This document shows positions 1-6,926 of a DNA stretch of 12,002 nt, in pieces (the stretch's first letter is position 1; every line of letters starts with the position of its first letter). The notes under the pieces were generated by a model. It was not told where the DNA came from. It saw nothing but the letters and a program-made list of their open reading frames with translations, and did no database searches. The stretch lies in contig DURG01000392.1 of NCBI GenBank assembly GCA_012837465.1, positions 1 through 12,002 on the forward strand. Direction: 5' to 3'. A program made the position numbers and the translations under genes. The stretch comes from Propionibacterium sp. Lineage in GTDB: Bacteria; Actinomycetota; Actinomycetes; Propionibacteriales; Propionibacteriaceae.

Positions 1-294
1 GGCACCGAGATACCCCGCGACCGGGCCGCGGCTTGACGTACTTGATGAGGAGGTTGGCGAGCCGGCCCGGCTGGTAGTCGTCGATGGGCAACGACCGCCC
101 GGTCAACATCACGGCCACCTTCTCGCTCACGACGAAGACCTGGCCCGCCCCCAGCGGTGGGACGTGCAGCTCGAGGGCCTTGGCAAGCGACAACTCCGGC
201 CCGAGCCACGGCGTGTGCAGCGGGTCGATGTGCCATCCGTCGATGACGACCGGCTTGCCCTGGTAGGAGTGGCGCGAGGCTGACGGTGTCTCAT
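1..294 (-). CDS. F420-0:L-glutamate ligase-like protein, N-terminal part, runs off left edge, possibly decayed
   Basis: The reverse strand encodes a protein-like stretch starting near 268 with SYQGKPVVIDGW, then a segment ending in GQVFVVSEKVAVMLTGRS, then RLANLLIKYVKPRPG at the window edge. The order 'GD/GQ-hydrophobic-SEK, GR, P-RLA, F/YVKPRPG' resembles the N-terminal half of the CofE/FbiB-type F420-0:gamma-glutamyl ligase fold, which adds glutamate to F420 precursors; many actinobacterial members have no proven role. This is recognition from memory, not a search. The 5' end is problematic. The conserved frame has no ATG or GTG before 268, only a TTG at 353-355 without a ribosome site. The ATG at 294, which sits behind a TAACTT hexamer, is in another frame. 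Near the edge the expected family text appears to continue in yet another frame. The end coordinate 294 is therefore nominal. It could be a pseudogene. Confidence 0.5.
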
Positions 295-356
295 GAAACT
301 CAAAGTTAAGACGAGAGTATGAGGAAATCGTGAGTGGCCGATGAGTGTCACCCAAC

Positions 357-387
357 TTGTCGGATGCCGCCGATCCATGGGTAGGGT
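357..387 (+). promoter_or_regulatory. Possible promoter of ytoQ
   Basis: A TANNNT-type -10 hexamer, TAGGGT, lies at 382-387, with a weak -35-like TTGTCG at 357-362 (19-base spacer, longer than ideal). Transcription would start near 394 and give a leader of about 38 bases that contains the AGGAG ribosome site. The more AT-rich stretch at 287-335 just upstream may serve the divergent gene instead. This is weak, motif-only evidence. Confidence 0.3.
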
Positions 388-431
388 GACGACCGAAGGT
401 TGATCCGCACGTCTACCTCAGGAGTCCTGCC

Positions 432-872
432 ATGAGCTTCAACGTCTACCTCTCCGGCGAGATCCACACTGGCTGGCGCGAGGAGATCCAGCGCGGCGCC
501 GACGCAGCTGGCCTGGACATCGTCTTCACCGCCCCTGTGACAGACCACCCCGCCAGCGACGCCGCTGGCGACCACCTCGGCGAGACCCGGAGCCAGTTCT
601 GGCGCGACCACCAGTCCGCCAAGGTCAACGCGATCCGTACCCGCACGCTGATCGAGAAGGCCGACATGGTGGTGGTGCGCTTCGGCGACAAGTACAAGCA
701 GTGGAACGCCGCGTTCGACGCCGGCTACGCGGCTGCGCTGGGCAAGCCCTACATCACCCTGCACGATGCCGACATCATCCACCCGCTGAAGGAGGTCGAC
801 GCCGAGGCCCAGGCTTGGTGCACGACCACCGACCAGGTGGTGGAGACGCTCCGCTACGTCCTCAAGGGCTGA
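432..872 (+). CDS. ytoQ: YtoQ family protein (nucleoside 2-deoxyribosyltransferase-like fold)
   Basis: The 146-residue product matches the YtoQ family along its whole length and is of normal size. It opens with the strand-plus-glycine motif VYLSGE (residues 5-10), followed by IHTGWREEI. It contains FTAPVTDH (32-39), FGDKYKQWN (84-92) and NAAFDAGYAAALGKPYI (92-108). The last is the kind of 'D-x-G-x-A-x-x-x-GKP' segment seen in nucleoside deoxyribosyltransferase-like folds, to which the family has been assigned. The biochemical role of YtoQ is not established, so no substrate is proposed. There is no signal peptide or membrane segment, so it should be cytoplasmic. ATG 432 is supported by AGGAG at 420-424 with seven bases between. 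It is convergent with the glucosidase, whose stop lies nine bases beyond this one, and it appears monocistronic. Confidence 0.88.
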   Translation: MSFNVYLSGEIHTGWREEIQRGADAAGLDIVFTAPVTDHPASDAAGDHLGETRSQFWRDHQSAKVNAIRTRTLIEKADMVVVRFGDKYKQWNAAFDAGYAAALGKPYITLHDADIIHPLKEVDAEAQAWCTTTDQVVETLRYVLKG

Positions 873-881
873 CGAGCTGAC

Positions 882-3101
882 TCAGGCACCTGACTTCGCG
901 TTGACCTGATCCAGTAGCGATTGGAGTTCATCGGTCGATCTGCCGGTGAACCCCGCCAGCCCGGCCAGTGGGAAGTCGGCCATCATGCGGGCCGCGTCAA
1001 CGCCCAAGCTTTCGTCATCAGCCGCGAACGGCGAGCCGCCCAACAGCGTGCTCGCCATCTCGGCGAAGGCGGGATTGGCCATCGCCTCACCCATGGTGGA
1101 GGACAGCCCGAGGGGCCGGAACGGGGCATCGCCCTCGATGGTGACCGACGCCTCACCTCGCAGATCACGGCTGGAGGCTCCGACTGCGATCCGGTACTCC
1201 CCGCCCTCGACCACCCACGCCTCGTCGAGCACCGACCAGTAGGCCAGCTCATCGGCAGGAACGTCGATCGTCACCGTCTCGGACTCCCCGGGCGCGAGGG
1301 TGACGTCCGCGAACCCCTTCAGCTCCCTCGGCACCCGCACGACGGCGGACTCCGGCTTCGACACGTACACCTGCACCACCTCGCGGCCCTCCCGGTCGCC
1401 CGTGTTGGTGACCGTCACGGAGACGGTGACGTCGTTGCCGGACGCCGTGGCGGTGACGTCGGAGTGCTCGAAGGTGGTGTAGCTCAACCCGTGCCCGAAG
1501 GGGAACGCGACGTCGCGGCCAGCCGCGTCGTAGCCGCGGTATCCGACGAAGAGCCCCTCGCCGTAGCGGACGCCCGTGGCGTCGCCGGGGAAGTTGACGT
1601 AGCTGGGCACGTCCTCCAGCCGGACGGGAATGGTCTCCGTCAGCTTGCCCGACGGGTTCACCAGGCCATGGAGGACGTCCGCCAGGGCGGGCCCGCCGGC
1701 CTGGCCGAGGAGCCAGCCCTCGACGACCGCCCTGACCTTGTCGGCAAAGGGGACGAGCACCGACGAACCGTTGCTGAGCACCACGACCACATCCGAGTTC
1801 ACGGCGAGGATGTCGTCGAGCAGTGCGAGCTGTTCTGCGGGGAGGTTGATGTCGTCGCGGTCGTAGCCTTCGGACTCGTGCGCCTCGCCCAGGCCGAGGA
1901 AGAGCAGGACGGTCCCGCCCTGCCGCGCCAGCTCGACGGCCTCGTCGTGCGCGCCGTCGGGGGCAGGCTTCCTGGGGTGGGTGGAGAAGCCCGGGGCGAA
2001 CGGCAGGTCACGGCCCGCGATCTCGTTCAGCCGATCGAGGGCGTTGTCGAGGCGGGTCGGGTTCACTCGGGAGCTGCCGGCACCTTGGTAGCGGGGCGTG
2101 CGAGCGAACTCGCCGATGACCACGACGTCGGCGTCCTGCGCCAGCGGGAGGACCCCGTCGTTGGAGAGCAGCACGATGGCGTGCTCGGCAGCGCGTCGGC
2201 CGAGGGCGTGGTGGGCGTCGACGTCGAAGCTCTCCGGGGCGTCTGCGGCGCCGTCGGCAGCCATGCGGACGATGCGGGAGACGCGGCGGTACGCCTCGTC
2301 GATGGTGGCCTCGTCCAGCTCGCCCGCCTCGTACGCCGCGACGGCGGCGGCCTCGTGCTGCGGGTTGGCCGGCATCTCGAGGTCCAGACCGGCCTTCAGC
2401 GCCCTGGTGCGATCCCACACCGCACCCCAGTCTGAGACGACGAGGCCCTCGAAGCCCCACTCGTCCTTCAGCACGTCGGTGAGCAGCCAGCGGTTCTCCG
2501 AGACCTGCACGCCGTTGAGCTTGTTGTAGGAACACATGACGGTCCACGGCTGCGTGCGGGTGACCACCTTCCGGAAGGCGTCGAGGTAGATCTCGCGCAG
2601 CGTGCGCAGATCCACCTGCGAGTCACGCCGCATGCGGTCAGTCTCCTGGTTGTTGGCGGCGAAGTGCTTCGGGCTGGTGCCGACGTCCTGAGACTGCACG
2701 CCGTCGACGAACGCGCACGCCAGCTCACCGGTCACGTAGGGGTCCTCCGAGAAGTATTCGAAGTTGCGCCCACAGCGTGGATCGCGCTTGATGTTCATGC
2801 CGGGACCGAGCACGACGCCGACGCCGAGGGCCTTGGCCTCCTCGCCGAGGGCGACGCCGACCTCCCCCACGAGTTCCCGGTTCCACGTCGAGGCCAACCC
2901 CACCGCCGGAGGGAAGCACGTCGCAGGTTCGGAGGCGCCGAGGCCCACGTGGTCGCTTGCCGACGTCTCCTGCTTGCGCAGGCCATGTGGCCCGTCGGTC
3001 ACCATGATCGACGGCAGATCCGCCTCCGGGACCGGATGCAGGTGCCAGAAGTCGAGACCTCCGGTGAGTGCGATCTTGGAGTTGACGGGGACGTCGGCCA
3101 T
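882..3101 (-). CDS. Glycoside hydrolase family 3 beta-glucosidase, intracellular
   Basis: The 739-residue enzyme has the usual three-part GH3 layout. The N-terminal TIM-barrel domain (about 1-285) carries TDGPHG (35-40), KHFAANNQ (145-152) and the nucleophile motif VVSDWGA with Asp224. The alpha/beta sandwich domain (about 300-535) carries ESEGYDRDDINLP (409-421). A fibronectin type III-like domain (about 545-645) carries VTNTGDREGREVVQVYV. A tail of about 80 residues follows. Family knowledge: it releases terminal beta-linked glucose or a related sugar from short oligosaccharides or glycosides by a retaining mechanism. There is no signal peptide, so it probably acts on imported substrates. 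The start is ATG 3101, not the upstream ATG 3149, because AAGGAGA sits six bases before it. No transporter or sugar regulator is adjacent, so the natural substrate cannot be told from context. It diverges from the aldo/keto reductase. Confidence 0.93.
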   Translation of the reverse strand: MADVPVNSKIALTGGLDFWHLHPVPEADLPSIMVTDGPHGLRKQETSASDHVGLGASEPATCFPPAVGLASTWNRELVGEVGVALGEEAKALGVGVVLGPGMNIKRDPRCGRNFEYFSEDPYVTGELACAFVDGVQSQDVGTSPKHFAANNQETDRMRRDSQVDLRTLREIYLDAFRKVVTRTQPWTVMCSYNKLNGVQVSENRWLLTDVLKDEWGFEGLVVSDWGAVWDRTRALKAGLDLEMPANPQHEAAAVAAYEAGELDEATIDEAYRRVSRIVRMAADGAADAPESFDVDAHHALGRRAAEHAIVLLSNDGVLPLAQDADVVVIGEFARTPRYQGAGSSRVNPTRLDNALDRLNEIAGRDLPFAPGFSTHPRKPAPDGAHDEAVELARQGGTVLLFLGLGEAHESEGYDRDDINLPAEQLALLDDILAVNSDVVVVLSNGSSVLVPFADKVRAVVEGWLLGQAGGPALADVLHGLVNPSGKLTETIPVRLEDVPSYVNFPGDATGVRYGEGLFVGYRGYDAAGRDVAFPFGHGLSYTTFEHSDVTATASGNDVTVSVTVTNTGDREGREVVQVYVSKPESAVVRVPRELKGFADVTLAPGESETVTIDVPADELAYWSVLDEAWVVEGGEYRIAVGASSRDLRGEASVTIEGDAPFRPLGLSSTMGEAMANPAFAEMASTLLGGSPFAADDESLGVDAARMMADFPLAGLAGFTGRSTDELQSLLDQVNAKSGA

Positions 3102-3107
3102 GACAGT

Positions 3108-3114
3108 TCTCCTT
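3108..3114 (-). promoter_or_regulatory. Ribosome binding site that fixes the glucosidase start
   Basis: AAGGAGA on the reverse strand stands six bases before ATG 3101. It rules out the longer reading from ATG 3149, whose 16 extra residues (MEPHIHSLRTEPRRTV) do not resemble the start of a GH3 domain. Confidence 0.8.
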
Positions 3115-3197
3115 GGCTCTGTGCGCAGCGAGTGAATATGCGGCTCCATTGTCCCACCCGCCGCCGAGCTTCGTACCCGAAATCCCGCCTGACTTGG

Positions 3198-3203
3198 CAG
3201 GAT
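3198..3203 (+). promoter_or_regulatory. Possible -10 element for a leaderless aldo/keto reductase transcript
   Basis: CAGGAT ends exactly six bases before ATG 3210, the same spacing as at five other starts in the window. It is ambiguous, because the intervening GAGGGC together with the preceding bases could also act as a poor ribosome site. No clear -35 is visible. Confidence 0.3.
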
Positions 3204-3209
3204 GAGGGC

Positions 3210-4193
3210 ATGGAGTTCACAAAGCTTGGCCGAACGGGATTGGACGTCTCACGCATCTGCTTGGGCGCGATGGGTTTCGGGGATCCTGATCGATGGATCC
3301 ACGACTGGGTCCTGCGGGAGGAAGCGTCGCGCGACGTCATCCGGCACGCCGTCGAGGCTGGCATCAACTTCTTCGACACCGCCAACGTGTACTCCCTCGG
3401 CGCCAGCGAGGAGATCCTCGGCCGGGCGTTGAAGGACTTCGCCAACCGCGACGAGATCGTGCTGGCCACCAAAGTGCACGGCAAGATGCACGACGGCCCG
3501 AACGGCCAGGGCCTCTCCCGCAAGGCGATCATGAGCCAGATCGACGCCAGCCTGAAGCGCCTCGGCACCGATTACGTCGACCTCTACATCATCCACCGCT
3601 GGGATCACAACACCCCCATCGAGGAGACGATGGAGGCGCTCAACGACGTGGTCCGCGCCGGCAAGGCGCGCTACCTCGGGACGTCGGCGATGTGGGCGTG
3701 GCAGTTCTCGAAGGCGCTGTCGGTGGCGGATCTGAACGGTTGGACGCCGTTCGTCTCCATGCAGAACCACTACAACCTCATCTACCGCGAGGAGGAGCGT
3801 GAGATGCTGCCGCTCTGCCTCGACCGCGGCATCGCCTCGACCCCGTACAGCCCCCTCGCCTCGGGCCGGCTGACCCGCGATCCTGGCCAGGGAGGCACGC
3901 AGCGCGCCGAGTCGGACGAGGTGCAGCGCTCCAAGTATGACGCGGCACTGGACGCCGACAGGGGAATCATCGAAGCCGTGGCCCGGATCGCGGAGTCCCG
4001 CGGCGTCGAGCGCGCGCAGGTGGCGCTCGCCTGGCTGCTGGCCAAGGACCCAGTCGCGGCGCCGATCGTCGGCGCGACGAAGACCTCACACCTCGACACA
4101 GCCATCGGCGCCCTGGAGGTCGACCTCACCGACGAGGAGATCGCAGACCTCGAGCAGGGCTATGTGCCGCACGCCGTGATCGGGCACTCCTGA
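3210..4193 (+). CDS. Aldo/keto reductase, YajO/YakC-like
   Basis: This is a 327-residue NADPH-dependent oxidoreductase of the aldo/keto reductase superfamily, an (alpha/beta)8 barrel of normal length. It starts with MEFTKLGRTGLDVSRICLG, typical of the family. The catalytic tetrad can be read as Asp56 and Tyr61 (FFDTANVYS), Lys88 (LATKVHG) and His129 (IIHRWD). Cofactor-binding segments are SPLASGRLTR (214-223) and GATKTSHLD (288-296). Overall it most resembles the group containing E. coli YajO and many uncharacterised actinobacterial reductases. The substrate is unknown; reduction of a small aldehyde or ketone is all that can be said. ATG 3210 is chosen because the conserved N-terminus begins there; the open frame extends much further upstream only as a shadow of the glucosidase gene. 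It diverges from the glucosidase across about 108 bases. Confidence 0.92.
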   Translation: MEFTKLGRTGLDVSRICLGAMGFGDPDRWIHDWVLREEASRDVIRHAVEAGINFFDTANVYSLGASEEILGRALKDFANRDEIVLATKVHGKMHDGPNGQGLSRKAIMSQIDASLKRLGTDYVDLYIIHRWDHNTPIEETMEALNDVVRAGKARYLGTSAMWAWQFSKALSVADLNGWTPFVSMQNHYNLIYREEEREMLPLCLDRGIASTPYSPLASGRLTRDPGQGGTQRAESDEVQRSKYDAALDADRGIIEAVARIAESRGVERAQVALAWLLAKDPVAAPIVGATKTSHLDTAIGALEVDLTDEEIADLEQGYVPHAVIGHS

Positions 4194-4270
4194 CGCAGGG
4201 GGCCTCTTGGCTGACGTGTTCCCCGTGACCGCCGATGGCCTCGCCCACCTCGACGGAGCCAGGCGGAGCG

Positions 4271-4291
4271 GGTGAGTCGCTAAGACTCGCC
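4271..4291. terminator. Hairpin between two convergent genes, possible terminator
   Basis: GGTGAGTC and GACTCGCC form an eight-base stem (with one G-T pair) around a five-base loop, GCTAA. It lies 12 bases past the stop of the small acidic gene on the reverse strand and about 77 bases past the reductase stop on the forward strand. Neither side has a T-run, so it would be an atypical, actinomycete-style terminator or simply a hairpin. Confidence 0.4.
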
Positions 4292-4302
4292 GCGCCGTTG
4301 GG

Positions 4303-4464
4303 TCAGTGCTCGACCTTGTCCTCGGTGCCCTCAGCGAGTTCCTCGGAGTGGTGGCGCTCGTCCTTGCCCGACGGCTGGGTCTCGGGGGCTGCGTCGTCGG
4401 GGCCCTCGGCGGGAGCCTGGGCATGCTCGCGCTTGTCGGCCTCTGGCTTCGTGTTCTCACTCAT
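4303..4464 (-). CDS. Small, very hydrophilic acidic protein of unknown function
   Basis: A 53-residue product starts MSENTKPEADKREHAQAP and ends EELAEGTEDKVEH. It is rich in Glu, Asp, Lys, Pro, Ala, His and Ser, lacks hydrophobic stretches, and should be largely disordered and cytoplasmic. I recognise no family. Coding is supported by GAAAGGA at 4471-4477, six bases before ATG 4464, which also excludes the 12-residue longer start at 4500, and by a hairpin directly after the stop. Size and composition recall small stress- or stationary-phase proteins of actinomycetes, but that is only an impression. It stands alone, convergent with the reductase. Confidence 0.6.
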   Translation of the reverse strand: MSENTKPEADKREHAQAPAEGPDDAAPETQPSGKDERHHSEELAEGTEDKVEH

Positions 4465-4689
4465 GGGTGTTCCTTTCGTTGCGGCCACTGCGTGGCCCAC
4501 TCAGCATCATTCCAGCCAGCGACGACGGTTGGAAGGATCTGGGGACAGCCCGTCGCGGTTCTGACGCGGGGCAGCATGGCGACAACGGCACCGACGAATC
4601 CTCGTTCGCCCTGATGGACCACTTCGGACGCGACGCAGATGAGCACATGGACATCCTCGTGATGACGGAGCTCGACCTCCCCGATGGCG

Positions 4690-6837
4690 TCAAACGGCGA
4701 TGTCGGCGCGCGGCGTTCCGCACGCCTGCACGAGGGAGGCGCCGTCGGTGAACTTCACCGAATCATCGAAGCGGGCCTCGACCGCACCGTCGCCGAACTG
4801 CTCCTTGTACAGGTGCGCGTAGAGCCCACCCCTGGCGAGCAGCTCGTGGTGGGTGCCGGATTCGACCAGGCGGCCGTCCTCGAGGCCGAAGATCACGTCG
4901 GCGTTCATGATCGTGCTCAGGCGGTGGGCGATCGCGAGCGTGGTGCGGTTCTCCATCGCCCTGTCGAGGGCCTCCTGCACGAGCCGCTCGGTGGCGGTGT
5001 CGAGCGCTGAGGTCGCCTCGTCGAGGATGAGGATCTTCGGGTCCATCAGCAGCACGCGCGCGATGCTGAGGCGCTGCTTCTCACCGCCGGAGAGCCGGAA
5101 GCCGCGGGCGCCGGTGATGGTCTCGTAGCCGTCCTTGAAGCTCATGATCCGGTCATGGATGTTGGCGGCCTGGGCGGCGGCGACCACCTCGGCGTCGGTG
5201 GCGCCGTTCTTGGCGTAGCGCAGGTTGTCGGCGATGGTCCCGTGGAACAGGTAGGGCTCCTGCGTCACCATGCCCACCGCATCCGACAGCGAGCTCAGCG
5301 TGACGTCGCGGACGTCCACGCCGTCTATCAGCACGGAACCGCGGGTCACCTCGTGGAGGCGCGGGACGAGGTAGGTCAGGGTGGTCTTGCCGGATCCGGA
5401 CGGGCCGACGAGCGCCGCCATCTGGCCGGGCCGCACGCGCATCGAGATCCCCTGGAGGGCCCAGCGCTCGGCCTCGGGCGGCGAGTCCGGGGAGACGGCC
5501 TTGTTGTCCCGGACGGAGACCGCCGACAGCTCCGACGTCGCCACGCCCGGCGGGAGCACGTGGGCGCCGGCCGGGTCGCTGATGGTGGTCTGCGTCGGCA
5601 CGACGAGGGCGCGGGGCTGGTTGCGGCGCTTGCGGCCGGCACCCTCGCCGGACGGTGTGGAGTCGGCCATGACGCGAGGCTCGGGGTACTGGAACCAGAC
5701 ATCGCGGAACTCGATCTCACCGCGCACCGCGCTGGGCTCCAACACCTTGGCGTCCGGGCGATCCTGGATCGCGGGCACCATGTCGAGGTACTCGAACAGA
5801 CGGCGGAAGAGGGCTAGCGAGGTCTGGACGTCCATGGTGACGCGCATGAGCTGCACCAGCGGCATCTGGAGGCGCGATTGGAGCGTGGTGAACGCGATGA
5901 TCGTGCCCGCGGTCAGCAACGGGTTGCTGGTGGAGAGCAGGTAGCCGGCCACCAGGTAGATGATCGCCGGGGTGAGGCCGAAGAACGTGCTCACCACGGA
6001 GAAGAACGTCTGGCCGGTCATCGCGTTCTTGAGCTGGAGACGGGTCTGGCGACGGTTCTCGCGGGCGTAGCGTTCCACCTCGGCGTCGGCGCGGTTGAAG
6101 ACCTTCGACAAGAGGATGCCGGACACGCCCAGCGACTCCTCGGTGATGGCGGTGAGCTCGGCCAGCGACTGCTGCGTGCGCTTCGCGAGCCGCTGGCGGC
6201 GTTTGCCGACGCGCACCTGCACGACGACGAAGATCGGCATCACGATCAGCGAGATGATGGTGAGCTGCCAGCTCAGCAGCACCATGGAGATGAACGCCGC
6301 GATGACGGTGACGACGTTCTGCAGGATGGTGGTCGCCGTCGAGGTCAGCACGTTGCGGACCCCGGCGACGTCGTTGGCCAGCCGCGACTGGATGTCGCCG
6401 GTGCGCGTCGAGGTGAAGAACGCCAGTTCCATCTTCTGCAGGTGCTGGAACAGTGAGATCCGCAGGTCGGCCATCGCGGAGTTGCCGATCCGGTTGGTGA
6501 GGAACGTCTGGCCCACGCCGATCAGCGCGCTCAGCAGCGGAATGGCGACCAGCCCGCCCACCAGCCACCAGAGGAGGTTCAGGTTGGCCGGGCTGCCGTC
6601 GAGGGGAAACAGGGCGTTGTCGAACACGGCCCGGGTGAGGAACGGCGCGACCGACGTGAGCGCGGCGCTGGCGATGACCGCAACCGCGACGAGCAGCACC
6701 TGCCACTTATACGGTGCCAGCAGCCCGGCGATCCGGCGCAGCATCGGGCCCGTCTCCTCAGGCGGCGGAGGCATCGGCACGGCTGGTGGCTGCTCCGCAT
6801 CAGTGGTCTGGCTGGGCGTTGCGTCGGCTCTGCTCAT
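4690..6837 (-). CDS. ABC exporter, fused membrane and ATPase domains, with an insertion in the ATPase domain
   Basis: This 715-residue half-transporter should act as a homodimer exporting a lipid, drug or peptide; the substrate is unknown. After a Pro/Glu-rich cytoplasmic N-terminus (1-30) come six membrane helices (about 45-320), with the coupling-helix region near ELTAITEESLGVSG. The ATPase domain has A-loop Tyr384 (WFQYPEP), Walker A GPSGSGKT (478-485), Q-loop Gln526, signature LSGGEKQR (582-589), Walker B ILILDE (602-607) and switch His638, so it should be catalytically competent. About 70 residues (387-456) are inserted between the A-loop strand and WALQGIS, where most relatives have a short turn. 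ATG 6837 is preferred over the upstream start at 6948: the upstream residues are non-conserved and cross the divergent gene's promoter. A -10-like CATGCT lies six bases before 6837, and no ribosome site is seen. Confidence 0.9.
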   Translation of the reverse strand: MSRADATPSQTTDAEQPPAVPMPPPPEETGPMLRRIAGLLAPYKWQVLLVAVAVIASAALTSVAPFLTRAVFDNALFPLDGSPANLNLLWWLVGGLVAIPLLSALIGVGQTFLTNRIGNSAMADLRISLFQHLQKMELAFFTSTRTGDIQSRLANDVAGVRNVLTSTATTILQNVVTVIAAFISMVLLSWQLTIISLIVMPIFVVVQVRVGKRRQRLAKRTQQSLAELTAITEESLGVSGILLSKVFNRADAEVERYARENRRQTRLQLKNAMTGQTFFSVVSTFFGLTPAIIYLVAGYLLSTSNPLLTAGTIIAFTTLQSRLQMPLVQLMRVTMDVQTSLALFRRLFEYLDMVPAIQDRPDAKVLEPSAVRGEIEFRDVWFQYPEPRVMADSTPSGEGAGRKRRNQPRALVVPTQTTISDPAGAHVLPPGVATSELSAVSVRDNKAVSPDSPPEAERWALQGISMRVRPGQMAALVGPSGSGKTTLTYLVPRLHEVTRGSVLIDGVDVRDVTLSSLSDAVGMVTQEPYLFHGTIADNLRYAKNGATDAEVVAAAQAANIHDRIMSFKDGYETITGARGFRLSGGEKQRLSIARVLLMDPKILILDEATSALDTATERLVQEALDRAMENRTTLAIAHRLSTIMNADVIFGLEDGRLVESGTHHELLARGGLYAHLYKEQFGDGAVEARFDDSVKFTDGASLVQACGTPRADIAV

Positions 6838-6843
6838 AGACGC

Positions 6844-6849
6844 AGCATG
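6844..6849 (-). promoter_or_regulatory. Possible -10 element for a leaderless ABC exporter transcript
   Basis: CATGCT on the reverse strand ends six bases (GCGTCT) before ATG 6837. It keeps the two most conserved -10 positions (A at 2, T at 6) but has C at position 1. There is no Shine-Dalgarno sequence at this start. Confidence 0.35.
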
Positions 6850-6914
6850 CCAGCATCCGCCGTTCGCTCGCATCCGCTTGCGGGGCGGCCGGCTGATTCC
6901 GGGCCGTCGGGGAA

Positions 6915-6920
6915 TAGCAT
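6915..6920 (+). promoter_or_regulatory. -10 element for a leaderless transcript of the GNAT remnant and ilvE
   Basis: TAGCAT, a full TANNNT match, ends six bases (GGGCCT) before GTG 6927, which would place the first transcribed base on the start codon. No ribosome site or clear -35 is seen. If it is active, it is the nearest promoter for ilvE. Confidence 0.5.
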
Positions 6921-6926
6921 GGGCCT

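Noticed and set aside
921..2435. 504-residue forward open frame opposite the glucosidase
   Set aside because: It is an antisense shadow of the GH3 gene, with composition (Arg/Gly/Val/His-rich) typical of reading opposite a GC-rich gene and no family resemblance.
2664..3209. 182-residue N-terminal extension of the aldo/keto reductase
   Set aside because: The reductase family N-terminus starts at ATG 3210; the upstream part lies over the glucosidase gene on the other strand.
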